Source of the DNA: Armatimonadota bacterium
GTDB taxonomy: Bacteria > Armatimonadota > UBA5829
Length of the DNA stretch: 64,000 nucleotides
Direction: 5' to 3'
NCBI GenBank assembly: GCA_039679645.1
Contig: JBDKUO010000049.1
Location: forward strand, 64,431 to 128,430
This document shows, piece after piece, positions 27,159 to 35,319 of the stretch. A program made the translations under genes and the position numbers. Every line of letters starts with the position of its first letter. The first letter of the stretch is position 1. The notes under the pieces were generated by a model. That model worked only from the letters and a program-made list of their open reading frames with translations, ran no database searches and had not been told where the DNA came from.

Positions 27159-27344
27159 ATGGGCAAAGACAGTTATACAGTCGGCTGTGAAAGACGAGCC
27201 GCTTGGGCGCAGCAGAGAATATTAGCGCTGCTTGACGCAGCCCTGCGAGACGAGTCTACACAAGTCAGCTCAAATATTGGCCTCCCGAAATCTGCCCGCT
27301 CGCGTCGGGGCGAAAAATCTTCGGGGTATCAGTACCCGGCTTGA
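27159..27344 (+). CDS. small hypothetical protein (61 aa)
   Basis: A short frame with an excellent site: GGAGG 6-9 bases before the ATG. The product (GKDSYTVGCERRAAWAQQRI then basic and Ser/Arg-rich) resembles no known family to me. It lies in the 370-base gap between the GH2 gene and the convergent nifU-type operon. A GATAAT box at 27114 may be its -10. Only the strong start supports it as a gene. Confidence 0.35.
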   Translation: MGKDSYTVGCERRAAWAQQRILALLDAALRDESTQVSSNIGLPKSARSRRGEKSSGYQYPA

Positions 27345-27352
27345 AGATTTCG
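27311..27352. other. long imperfect stem-loop
   Basis: CGAAAAATCTTC pairs with GAAGATTTCG, and inside it GGGTA pairs with TACCC. It overlaps the end of the small ORF at 27159. It lacks a T run on the plus strand, so it is not a clear terminator. Confidence 0.45.
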
Positions 27353-27364
27353 ATGCGAAAAAAA

Positions 27365-27417
27365 ACAGGTAACAGGCAACAGGTAATAGTTCTGCTGTCT
27401 GTTACCTGTTGCCTGTT
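27365..27417 (-). terminator. terminator built from CCTGTTA repeats, end of nifU operon
   Basis: AACAGGCAACAGGTAA (27371-27386) pairs with TTACCTGTTGCCTGTT (27402-27417). On the minus strand the hairpin is followed a few bases later by eight T (27358-27365), a strong rho-independent terminator. The units are the CCTGTTA-type repeats also seen at 17386. The stem begins at the stop codon of the 27417 gene. Confidence 0.75.
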
Positions 27418-27662
27418 TACTCGGTTACGTTCTCCACAGCAGTGATCTCAGGAACCTGGCTCTTGATTACTCTTTCGATTCCCATCTGAAGTGTCATTGC
27501 AGCCATGGGGCAGCCGTGACATGCTCCCTGGAGCCGTACTTTTGCCACTGTGCCTTCTACGTCGATAAGCTCTACATCGCCTCCGTCAGCCTGCAGCGAC
27601 GGTCTGACCTGTTCTAGTGTAGCCTGCACTTTTGCGCGCAGATCGTTTGCCTGTTCAGTCAA
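27417..27662 (-). CDS. NifU C-terminal-like Fe-S protein (Nfu)
   Basis: 81 residues, TTG start 8 bases after GGGAG. Nfu proteins carry or deliver [4Fe-4S] clusters. The motif C-x2-C is present in GACHGCPMAAMTL (about residues 48-60), as in the family, and the preceding LQADGGDVELIDVEG is the usual opening. It is the second gene of the operon after the scaffold. Confidence 0.9.
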   Translation of the reverse strand: MTEQANDLRAKVQATLEQVRPSLQADGGDVELIDVEGTVAKVRLQGACHGCPMAAMTLQMGIERVIKSQVPEITAVENVTE

Positions 27663-27682
27663 TTTGTTTGCTCCCTTCAGGT

Positions 27683-28117
27683 TTATGCTTCCACCGTTTC
27701 GTGATGGAGGTCCTCGTCCGCCTTGAGGTCGAGTCCCTTGCCGGTCGTTTTGACCAGATAGTCGTCTATTGCTCTGCGCACGGCCTGTTCCGCCAACACC
27801 GAGCAGTGCATTTTTATCTTTGGTAGGCCACCCAGAGCTTCGGCCACTGCGTCATTAGTGAGTTTCAACGCTTCGTCCAGGGTCTTGCCTTTTATGAGAT
27901 CGGTCGCCATGCTGCTTGTAGCGATAGCAGCTCCACAGCCGAAGGTCTTGAATTTGACGTCTGTTATGACGTTGTCCTTGACCTTTATATACATGTTCAT
28001 GATATCCCCACACACGGGGTTTCCAACTTTTCCGATGCCGTCCGCATCGGGTATTTCGCCTACATTATGCGGGCTGGCGAAATGCTCCATTACTTTGTTG
28101 CTATAGCCCTGGTTCAT
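27683..28117 (-). CDS. IscU/NifU-type Fe-S cluster scaffold
   Basis: 144 residues. The three scaffold cysteines are present (GNPVCGD near residue 36, FKTFGCGAAIATSS near 60, and MHCSVLA near 104). The N-terminus YSNKVMEHFASPHNVGEI is typical. It is a building platform for Fe-S clusters; the cysteine desulfurase partner is not in the window. It is upstream of Nfu and near the MarR regulator. Confidence 0.92.
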   Translation of the reverse strand: MNQGYSNKVMEHFASPHNVGEIPDADGIGKVGNPVCGDIMNMYIKVKDNVITDVKFKTFGCGAAIATSSMATDLIKGKTLDEALKLTNDAVAEALGGLPKIKMHCSVLAEQAVRRAIDDYLVKTTGKGLDLKADEDLHHETVEA

Positions 28118-28136
28118 TATAGTGCCCCTTCATATC

Positions 28137-28170
28137 AATACTAAATATAAAATCTCAGATACTAAATTAC
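28137..28170. repeat. AT-rich dispersed repeat
   Basis: CAATACTAAATATAAAATCTC followed by AGATACTAAATTACTAAAT. On the other strand it reads TATCTGAGATTTTATATT, which matches the block at 43806-43830 closely. It lies upstream of the scaffold gene. Confidence 0.55.
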
Positions 28171-28724
28171 TAAATCGTCCGCTCTGCTTTGAGTTTGTTT
28201 ATTACACAGAACGAAACGTGCTCCATGCCGCACTTTACACATGCGCGGTCGATATTTTGAACGTCTGCAAGCGATGCCTTCAGGAAACTTTCGAGCCCTT
28301 CAAGAAGCGCGAGCCTTTTCTTTTCCGGCATGCTTTCTATTACGGTCTCGAACCACTTCGACTTTCTCTGCCGCATTCCTTCTACAACTCCGCGCCCGGC
28401 ATCAGTCAGTTCGATGCTGGTGAGCCTGCGGTCGGTTACGTCTTCACTTCTGGTGACCAGACCCTTCTTGACGAGCCGGTCGACCAACTGGCTTGCCGCC
28501 GAGAGGCTCACTTCAAGCCCGATTGCTATTTTACGGATTGGCGAAGCTCCATGGAGAAAAACATACTGCAGGCATTCCATCAGTGATCGAGTTATCTCTT
28601 CGCCGCAGTGTTGGCAATACATTGCATCCGACGCAGCTTTCTGAACCGTCTCCACGAAAACTTCCGCTATTATCTCCGCATATTGAGCCGAGTCTCTATT
28701 TATTTCATTTCGCTCAGCAGTCAT
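28170..28724 (-). CDS. MarR-family regulator with cysteine pairs
   Basis: 184 residues. The helix-turn-helix with wing of MarR proteins is clear (PIRKIAIGLEVSLSAASQLV, then RLVKKGLVTRSEDVTDRRL). It is longer than typical MarR (about 145) because of an N-terminal part with CQHC (residues 37-40) plus C51, and a C-terminal CVKC and nearby cysteine (FC, end of protein). These could bind an Fe-S cluster or zinc. The gene is upstream of and co-oriented with the Fe-S assembly genes, separated from them by about 50 bases containing the repeat at 28137, which suggests it controls them in response to Fe-S state. That link is inference. Confidence 0.75.
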   Translation of the reverse strand: MTAERNEINRDSAQYAEIIAEVFVETVQKAASDAMYCQHCGEEITRSLMECLQYVFLHGASPIRKIAIGLEVSLSAASQLVDRLVKKGLVTRSEDVTDRRLTSIELTDAGRGVVEGMRQRKSKWFETVIESMPEKKRLALLEGLESFLKASLADVQNIDRACVKCGMEHVSFCVINKLKAERTI

Positions 28725-28903
28725 TGATTAAGCCCCTTAACTAATAAGCAACTGTATTATACCACTGCATGCGTTATTATAACCAGCCCTGCTGAAACAT
28801 TTTTCATCCATCGAGCACAGTTTGGCGCATGTTGGGCAAGGGTACACCTCTATTGAGGATAGACAGGGCTTTCGAGCCTCGTAGTGAAGGAGGCCAGCAA
28901 AGC

Positions 28904-29857
28904 ATGCAGCTTACAAAAATCGCAGCATTGTTATTAGTCGGTGTGGCTATGGCAGCCATGCATTCGGGCACTTTCGCAAACGGTGAGCAGTGTAATATCA
29001 ATACGCCTGTCGGCCAAACATGGCTGGCTACAGGGACAGTCACAAAAGTAGATGGTCCGGTGTTCTACTTGCAAGGCAAGGACAACGTTACATATAAGAT
29101 TGACACACATAACTCAGAGGTGATGGTAGGTAATTCCCAGGTCGAGCATTATGTGCCGAAAGTCGGTGATACTGTGAGAGTCTACGGCACAGTCGATGAT
29201 GGGTGCAAGATCGATGCGGCTCGGGTGAGAGTGTTTACTGGCGAGGAACAGCCTGCAGGCGCAGCATCCGAGGGGGCAGGTCCGGCAAAGGAGGTCAGGA
29301 TTATAGTCGAAAAAGATACTGCCCAGCCAGGGCAGGGGGCATGCGCTCCATGCGGCAATCAATGGCAGGGCAGGGGACTGATCACTGACATAGACTACTC
29401 AGGCAAACGGCTCAAGATACAAACACCCAGCGGTCACTTTACGATAGACGTAGGAGGTATTCCTCTGATATATGGAGCAACGACAATCGGCCTTGGTCAG
29501 TTGAATCAGGGTGACGCTGTTAAGATATCGGGCAGCCTTGTAGGAGTCAACGAAGTGCAGGCGCAGGTGATTCGTATAACCCGGACCAGGACCGAGGCTG
29601 AAAACGCGCTTCCGCTTACACCTGCAAGTGTGGCCGGGCTGATCGAGCAGGTGGACTATCCTTCGTTCACTTTCAGGATGAGGACTGAGACCTCCGAACT
29701 GGTGATTGTGGTTGACGAAGATACAATAGTGCAGTGGCAGCTTAAACGTATGTCCTTCATGGATTTGAAAGCCGGCATGAGGGTCAAGATGACCGGTTAT
29801 GGCAGTCCTGGGACTGGCTATGCCGCGCAGCATATCCAGATAATAAGCGCTCCATAA
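28904..29857 (+). CDS. exported hypothetical protein with OB-like repeats
   Basis: About 317 residues, ATG 10 bases after AAGGAGG. Signal peptide 1-25 (ending GTFANG). The body holds three OB-like or DUF5666-type modules: about 35-110 (WLATGTVTKVDGPVFYLQ), 150-230 (GRGLITDIDYSGKRLKIQT), 250-317 (GLIEQVDYPSFTFRMRT). These modules bind metals or act as secreted structural repeats; the function is not known. A CAPCGNQW segment follows the first module. Confidence 0.7.
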   Translation: MQLTKIAALLLVGVAMAAMHSGTFANGEQCNINTPVGQTWLATGTVTKVDGPVFYLQGKDNVTYKIDTHNSEVMVGNSQVEHYVPKVGDTVRVYGTVDDGCKIDAARVRVFTGEEQPAGAASEGAGPAKEVRIIVEKDTAQPGQGACAPCGNQWQGRGLITDIDYSGKRLKIQTPSGHFTIDVGGIPLIYGATTIGLGQLNQGDAVKISGSLVGVNEVQAQVIRITRTRTEAENALPLTPASVAGLIEQVDYPSFTFRMRTETSELVIVVDEDTIVQWQLKRMSFMDLKAGMRVKMTGYGSPGTGYAAQHIQIISAP

Positions 29858-29992
29858 AGCCACATTCAATAACCGAGCGGGCAACATATCGACCATTGGG
29901 CCTCCGGACATGTGATCTGGGGGCTTTTGAATTTACGAAAGAGGAATGGCTGGTCGGTTAGAGAACAACTATGTGGCTATTGAGGAGGTTTG

Positions 29993-30067
29993 ATGAGCGG
30001 TGTTGTATTGAGGAAAACTGTTGACATGTCAGCTAGATACGCCACAAAGAATGCTGATCTGCTATAA
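29993..30067 (+). CDS. 24-residue ORF with strong ribosome binding site before the methyltransferase
   Basis: ATG preceded by GAGGAGG (4 bases), 24 codons to TAA. The peptide MSGVVLRKTVDMSARYATKN is basic and has no known relative. The stop codon overlaps the -10 element of the methyltransferase promoter. It might be a leader peptide or a chance frame, and is included because the start signal is unusually good. Confidence 0.3.
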   Translation: MSGVVLRKTVDMSARYATKNADLL

Positions 30068-30068
30068 T
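30060..30068 (+). promoter_or_regulatory. extended -10 promoter of the methyltransferase
   Basis: TGCTATAAT (30060-30068) is a perfect extended -10. The methyltransferase ATG begins only 7 bases after it, so the mRNA is probably leaderless. Confidence 0.55.
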
Positions 30069-30075
30069 AACACTC

Positions 30076-31101
30076 ATGGAAATGGAAACAATTGATATCA
30101 ACGTTATGGCTGAAGCGACGTCTTGCACACGACTAAAGCGTGCTCCAAGAAACCAGACCATAAGTCTTAACGACAAACAGATTTCAGTGTTGAAAGAACG
30201 TCTTATAACAAGGAGACCGACTGCTCGGCTTACCATGCCTCCTAATGGTACTATACTGGGCAGTTGTCTTGCTTGGGCAGAAGTACTGCCGCCTGCGTTT
30301 GTAGATCTGATGATCCTCGATCCTCCTTATAATCTTGACAAGATGTTCAATGGACGTAAATTTTCAAAAACCAGCGTTGAGGGTTATTCGTTTTGGTTCG
30401 AGAATGTGGTAAAAGCCTTGAAGCCGTTGCTCAAAGCCAACGCATCGGTTTACGTGTGCTGCGATTGGACGACTTCCCAATCAGTATACTCAATTTTGAC
30501 GAAACATTTTAGTGTACAAAATCGGATTACTTGGGAGCGCGAGAAAGGACGCGGGGCAAAGCGTAACTGGAAGAATAATAGTGAAGATATTTGGTTCTGT
30601 ACGACATCTGATGATTATACCTTTAATGTAAATGCTGTTAAATTAAGGCGCAAAGTAATAGCTCCGTATACGGACGATAACGGCAAACCAAAGGATTGGA
30701 TGCTAACACAAGAAGGCAACTTTCGCGATACCCATCCATCAAATCTTTGGACTGATATAACCATACCGTTTTGGTCAATGCCTGAGAATACTGATCATCC
30801 TACACAAAAGAGTGAAAAACTGATCGCTAAATTGATGTTAGCCAGTTCGAACCCTGGTGACTTTGTTTTTGATCCATTTCTTGGAAGTGGCACCACTTCT
30901 GTTGTTGCAAGAAAACTGGGTCGCCGTTATTTAGGTATTGAAATTGATGAACAATATTGCCTTTGGGCAGAGTATAGAATTGATCTGGCTGAGCGAGATA
31001 ATAGTATACAAGGATATAGAGATGGAGTGTTCTGGGAGAGAAACAGTGCTTTAGCTGTCAGAAAAGAGCCTGTTGATGAGCAGCCATCATTAAAGTTTTA
31101 G
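30076..31101 (+). CDS. site-specific DNA methyltransferase (beta class)
   Basis: 341 residues. Motif IV DPPY is at residues 82-85 and the SAM-binding block DPFLGSGTT at 266-274, preceded by HPTQK (241-245). This order is that of beta-class N6-adenine or N4-cytosine methyltransferases. It pairs with the nuclease gene 12 bases downstream in a type II restriction-modification system. Its transcript may lack a leader. The R-M pair looks more A+T-rich than its neighbours, which suggests transfer. Confidence 0.92.
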   Translation: MEMETIDINVMAEATSCTRLKRAPRNQTISLNDKQISVLKERLITRRPTARLTMPPNGTILGSCLAWAEVLPPAFVDLMILDPPYNLDKMFNGRKFSKTSVEGYSFWFENVVKALKPLLKANASVYVCCDWTTSQSVYSILTKHFSVQNRITWEREKGRGAKRNWKNNSEDIWFCTTSDDYTFNVNAVKLRRKVIAPYTDDNGKPKDWMLTQEGNFRDTHPSNLWTDITIPFWSMPENTDHPTQKSEKLIAKLMLASSNPGDFVFDPFLGSGTTSVVARKLGRRYLGIEIDEQYCLWAEYRIDLAERDNSIQGYRDGVFWERNSALAVRKEPVDEQPSLKF

Positions 31102-31113
31102 GAGACAACTAGA

Positions 31114-31776
31114 TTGACCAGCATCTTGTTTGATACCGGCAGATATAAGAATGCGGAAGTGGAAATACGAGCTTTTCTGAATCAGCACGATGACTTTCTT
31201 TCCAATGTTACTGCCAAGAGTACTCGGGCGGTCGGAGATGCCATACAAGATATATTGGCTGAGCATTGCGAGGCAATCTTGGGTAGAGAAGTTTGTTCAA
31301 CATATTCGGCATCTTTTGCCAGACGTGCTATGGCAGACTTGGCATTTGAAGACATTAATGGTTGTTACTATGTGGTTGATGTAAAAACTCACCGTGAGAG
31401 TACTAAATTTAACATGCCTAACCTTACGTCGGTGGAGCGCTTGGCAAGGTTTTACGAGGATGCGAAGAATTATTTCGTTGTTCTAATGGTTACTTATGAT
31501 CTGTCAGGTGTTCATGCAAAAGTTTCGAAGGTCAGCTTTACACCCATAGAATTTTTCGGATGGGACTGTCTCACGATTGGTGCATTGGGTTGGGGCCAAA
31601 TTCAGATTGCAAATTCCAACATTATTACTATAAACCCCGGATATTCACGGAAGAAGTGGATGCTTGAGTTATGTGATACGCTCCTTGAATTCTATCCGCG
31701 AGAGATCGGAAAGATTCATAAGCGCATAGAATACTTCGAGAGAGTTCGTGCTCGATGGCAGACAATGCAAGAATAA
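31114..31776 (+). CDS. type II restriction endonuclease, PD-(D/E)xK type
   Basis: 220 residues, TTG start with AGGAGA upstream. The catalytic motif is visible: D75 ... D89-V-K91 (MADLAFED then YYVVDVKTHR), with spacing close to that of EcoRV (D74, D90, K92). The nuclease is paired with the upstream methyltransferase, as in a normal type II system. The recognised site cannot be read from the sequence. Ends a few bases before pfkA. Confidence 0.72.
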   Translation: MTSILFDTGRYKNAEVEIRAFLNQHDDFLSNVTAKSTRAVGDAIQDILAEHCEAILGREVCSTYSASFARRAMADLAFEDINGCYYVVDVKTHRESTKFNMPNLTSVERLARFYEDAKNYFVVLMVTYDLSGVHAKVSKVSFTPIEFFGWDCLTIGALGWGQIQIANSNIITINPGYSRKKWMLELCDTLLEFYPREIGKIHKRIEYFERVRARWQTMQE

Positions 31777-31808
31777 GGCTGTGTACAACTGCAGTAAGGA
31801 GCCAATTA

Positions 31809-32780
31809 ATGAAACGAATAGCAGTATTAACCAGCGGCGGGGACGCGCCGGGAATGAATGCGTGCGTCAGAGCCGTTGTCAGATACGGGATGGCTGCGGG
31901 AGCCGAGGTCTACGGCATCACCCGGGGTTACGCCGGGCTGATGGCTAATGAGATCAAAGAGCTTACATCACGAGATGTAGGCGGGATAATACGTCAGGGC
32001 GGCACGATCCTTATGAGCGCCCGGTCGATGGAGTTCAAGACGCCTGAGGGCCAGGCAAGAGCGCTCGACGTGCTTCACGGCTGGAATATAGACGGCCTGG
32101 TCGTGGTCGGCGGTGACGGCTCTCTCAATGGGGCGGCATGCCTCAATGACCTTGGTTTTCCGGTCATTGGAGTTCCCGCCTCGATAGACAATGACATATC
32201 AGGCACGGAGATGGCGATAGGTGTCGATACTGCCTTGAATACGATCCTCGATGCAATGGACAAGATCAAGGACACTGCCAGCGCACACCAGCGCGCGTTC
32301 ATTATAGAAGTCATGGGCAGGGAGCACGGCTATCTGGCGCTTATGTCCGGAATAGCGGGCGGCGCTGAGATGGTTGTTCTGCCCGGCACACAGGTTGATA
32401 AAGACGCCGTAATACGCGAAGTCAAATCTGCTTTCCTGCGCGGCAAACCGCATTTCATAATAGTGGCTGCCGAAGGAGCTTCAACGCCAGAAAAGTCGAT
32501 AACTCAGCTACTAATCGAGTATGTGACGGAGTCCGGCCACGACGCGAGATCGACAGTCCTGGGCCATGTTCAGCGCGGAGGCAGTCCGTCCAGCTACGAC
32601 AGGCTCCTCGGGACGCGATTCGGCGCGGCTGCGGTTGACAACCTGATGTCGGGAAACACTGGGGTGATGATCGGAATTAAAGGCAACACTATGGTGACGA
32701 CCGACCTCGCCACAGTGCTCTCAACACGCCCGGAACTCAGCGCAGAAGCCCTCAAGCTCGCAGAACCGCTAGCACACTGA
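31809..32780 (+). CDS. pfkA: ATP-dependent 6-phosphofructokinase
   Basis: About 323 residues, ATG after AAGGAG 7 bases upstream. Family motifs: LTSGGDAPGMNACVRA (residues 6-21), VVVGGDGSLNGA and PASIDNDI. GGDGS rather than GGDDS supports ATP over pyrophosphate. It phosphorylates fructose 6-phosphate in glycolysis. The frame continues upstream into the restriction gene region without a site. Confidence 0.94.
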   Translation: MKRIAVLTSGGDAPGMNACVRAVVRYGMAAGAEVYGITRGYAGLMANEIKELTSRDVGGIIRQGGTILMSARSMEFKTPEGQARALDVLHGWNIDGLVVVGGDGSLNGAACLNDLGFPVIGVPASIDNDISGTEMAIGVDTALNTILDAMDKIKDTASAHQRAFIIEVMGREHGYLALMSGIAGGAEMVVLPGTQVDKDAVIREVKSAFLRGKPHFIIVAAEGASTPEKSITQLLIEYVTESGHDARSTVLGHVQRGGSPSSYDRLLGTRFGAAAVDNLMSGNTGVMIGIKGNTMVTTDLATVLSTRPELSAEALKLAEPLAH

Positions 32781-32781
32781 A

Positions 32782-32856
32782 ATTTAGTATATAGTATTTG
32801 ATATTGATTATTTGCTTGCTCCCTCTCCTGGGGGAGAGGGTTGGGGTGAGGGCGCA
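32782..32856. repeat. AT-rich repeat followed by GC-rich hairpin repeat
   Basis: 32784-32813 (TTTAGTATATAGTATTTGAT then ATTGATTATTTG) matches the AT-rich family. It is followed by CCCTCTCC/GGAGAGGG (32821-32840) and TTGGGGTGAGGG, the same family as 12849. The block lies between the convergent pfkA and the methylase gene. Confidence 0.6.
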
Positions 32857-32931
32857 ACTGGATTAGGTATTGGATATTTTTATCCCTCCAGGAATCTTTT
32901 CTGGAGGGTAAACGCATTCTCATCCAAAAAC

Positions 32932-34887
32932 CTACCACAACGGGTTGGCAATTATAACTTCGTCTATCTTCTCTCGGATCACATTTGTCCTGATAACTGC
33001 GCTGCCCAATGGGATATTATAGCCTCCGATTGTCATCTGCGACATCTCTCCCGGGAATACTTTATTAGGCATCAGATGGACTGCGATAAGCTCCTTTGCC
33101 AGATCGACAAGCGCATCAAACACACGCGAATCACGGGTAATGGGGATGCGAGGGTAGTCCGACCTGAGAAAGTCTGCATAGCGCTTCCTGTATTGCGCGC
33201 TGTGCAAAATCGCGTATATATAGAAGAATAGCCCGTCTGGATCAGATTTGAGGTTTGATGATTTGTGCCCGTCTGTGTAGATATACTTCGGAAAAAACAT
33301 CGCTCCGCCCCTGCGAAACAGATTGAGGTCTGCGGGGCAGTCTGCGCAGAACACTACATCCCACTCGTTCGATCCGGTAACCCGACCCGCACGCCCGACA
33401 GCCAGAGCGATATTGTCGTGAAGCATGTTTTCCATAAAAGGCAGCCTTGGCCGCTCCATTACCGCTTTTGACAGATATACCCATCGCCTGTCGAACGGCC
33501 TGTAGACAGCCTCTACTATTCTGCTCTCCCAATTCGCATCATTCCGGAGAATGTGTCTTGCCGCTTCTATATCAAGGTCACCCACGGCATAATGATTATG
33601 AATCTCCTCCGGCGCTATATTGCCGTCTCTAAGGGCTGCAATGCGGTCAAGCAGAGCTTGCTTGTCTTTATCGACAGCAAATGCGTCGCGCGAAGTGACA
33701 AATCCTACACTGCCTTTTTTGAACAGGTCTAGGATCGATGGGTAACTGCAATATGCTTCCTGGAGGGCATTGTCGACCGGGATGAACAGGTTGAATGGTT
33801 TTAGTGGTGTGATGTCTTCCCATGGTGTTTGGGTGAAGCTCATATTTGCCAGTGTATCGAGTTTTTGCCTGCGCGTGCCGTGCAATGGAGCGTAATATAT
33901 GTGTTTGTGAGTGCAACCGGCATTTTTTAGCATAAACGATATGGCTACGCCCATCTGGATGGGGAAGACATTCTCGTCCGAGCTGATGGCATTTATCTTT
34001 GCATTACCGTTCAGGTCCAGAACGTATATGCTGTCGAATGTGCGCATCAGGCTCTCGCGCATGACTCGAAATGTGGGATTGAAGATGTAACTGTGGTTTG
34101 TAATGAACGCGACTATACCCGCGCCAGCCGAATCTATATGTTGTTGAGCCATACGTATAAACTTTACGTAATCGTCCTGCAGCCATTTATAGTTACGTTC
34201 ATTGAGACCATTTTTATAGTCAGAGAGCAGGTCATCTATCTTTCCTGCGTTTGACGAATGACCGGAGTAGGGTGGGTTTCCTATTATAACGGGCATCTTG
34301 TTTCCAACCCCGAGATCTGTCTCATCAAGGCTGTTGATCTGTCTGATCTCTGACTTCTTCAAGATGCGCGAAGCAAGCTTTGCGGGTGTCGGCATAAGTT
34401 CCAGACCGATAAGCTTGCCGTGGTCGCAATTGTCTTCGATGTATTTGAGAAAAGTCCCCATACCGCAGCAGGGGTCGATAACTACGGCATCCTGCATAGT
34501 CATGCCGAATATGCCGGACAAGATAGATTCAACGCCACGGACCATGTATGAGACCACTGCCGGAGGCGAATAGTGCACACCTCGTTTTTTTGATGCCGTC
34601 CGGTCGCAAGCCCTGGTAAATTCCTCAAAGAAGTAAACTGCCGGGTCCTTGCTCTCCTTCATATATTGAGAGAAAACCTGTTGGAAATCGACTTGATTGA
34701 GGACAGCATTGACCTGTTCGGCAATCCGGGTGTTATTAGTCGATGCGGCGGATGCTTGTAGCAGATTATCTAATAAAACGCTGTAGACTTGGTATTGTAT
34801 GTCCTGGCTGATGTCCTTATCTTGAGCCTGATGAACAATCTTCGTAAGCATTGCTGCCATTTTTGGTGGAGTTAATGCGTTAGCCAT
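32932..34887 (-). CDS. solitary N6-adenine DNA methylase of type ISP/IIG style
   Basis: 651 residues. SAM-binding block DPCCGMGTF (138-146) precedes the catalytic NPPY (204-207), so it is a gamma-class N6-adenine methylase with an N-terminal helical part (1-110) like HsdM. The C-terminal part resembles the target-recognition region of type ISP enzymes (YRPFDRRWVYLSKAVMERPR, VVFCADCPADLNLF). In type ISP proteins this is fused to a nuclease and helicase of about 900 residues; here there is none, so it is a stand-alone methyltransferase or a remnant. It may modify DNA on its own. Confidence 0.8.
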   Translation of the reverse strand: MANALTPPKMAAMLTKIVHQAQDKDISQDIQYQVYSVLLDNLLQASAASTNNTRIAEQVNAVLNQVDFQQVFSQYMKESKDPAVYFFEEFTRACDRTASKKRGVHYSPPAVVSYMVRGVESILSGIFGMTMQDAVVIDPCCGMGTFLKYIEDNCDHGKLIGLELMPTPAKLASRILKKSEIRQINSLDETDLGVGNKMPVIIGNPPYSGHSSNAGKIDDLLSDYKNGLNERNYKWLQDDYVKFIRMAQQHIDSAGAGIVAFITNHSYIFNPTFRVMRESLMRTFDSIYVLDLNGNAKINAISSDENVFPIQMGVAISFMLKNAGCTHKHIYYAPLHGTRRQKLDTLANMSFTQTPWEDITPLKPFNLFIPVDNALQEAYCSYPSILDLFKKGSVGFVTSRDAFAVDKDKQALLDRIAALRDGNIAPEEIHNHYAVGDLDIEAARHILRNDANWESRIVEAVYRPFDRRWVYLSKAVMERPRLPFMENMLHDNIALAVGRAGRVTGSNEWDVVFCADCPADLNLFRRGGAMFFPKYIYTDGHKSSNLKSDPDGLFFYIYAILHSAQYRKRYADFLRSDYPRIPITRDSRVFDALVDLAKELIAVHLMPNKVFPGEMSQMTIGGYNIPLGSAVIRTNVIREKIDEVIIANPLW

Positions 34888-34914
34888 AAGAATAAGTTAT
34901 CATCCAAAGGCCGC

Positions 34915-34975
34915 CGAGTCAATATCCAATCCAAATATCCAATCCAAATATAAAATACTAAATACTCACGCCTGA
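34915..34975. repeat. AT-rich dispersed repeat
   Basis: AATATCCAATCCAAATATCC, then AATCCAAATATAAAATACTA and AATACTC. It is tandem and imperfect, and belongs to the AT-rich repeat family. Confidence 0.5.
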
Positions 34976-34996
34976 TGCGGATTAATTTACGATTCT

Positions 34997-35095
34997 AGTC
35001 CCCGCAGGGGGACTTTGTGTGGTTGTAGCCGCGGTTTTAACCGCCAGGCGACTGAAGTCGCGGCAACAAAGACACGAAGTCGGCCTCCGCCGACT
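34997..35095. repeat. four-hairpin dispersed repeat block
   Basis: Four small hairpins follow one another: AGTCCCC/GGGGACT (34997-35014), GCGGTT/AACCGC (35031-35044), GCGACT/AGTCGC (35048-35061) and AGTCGGC/GCCGACT (35078-35095). This looks like a REP-type or transposase-associated palindromic repeat. Apart from the dispersed repeats listed, the 34888-35319 gap holds nothing I can identify. Confidence 0.6.
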
Positions 35096-35319
35096 GAAAA
35101 ATGGCGCTATTTAAGTTCGCATTACGCTTACATACTCAATTAAAAATACTCAATCTAAAATTTGAAGTGGTTTGTTTGCGTATATAAACTGTTTCCACTT
35201 ATGTGCTCAAAGCATACTATGCACTCGTAAGTGAAGAAGGATATCTTTGAGCTTGTATCAAAGGAATATTGGATGGTTGACAATGGGCGAATGTCATATT
35301 TTTCTTGAGGAGAAGTAAT

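Noticed and set aside
27311-27352. Stem-loop as a terminator for the small ORF at 27159
   Set aside because: No T run on the plus strand; only recorded as a stem-loop.
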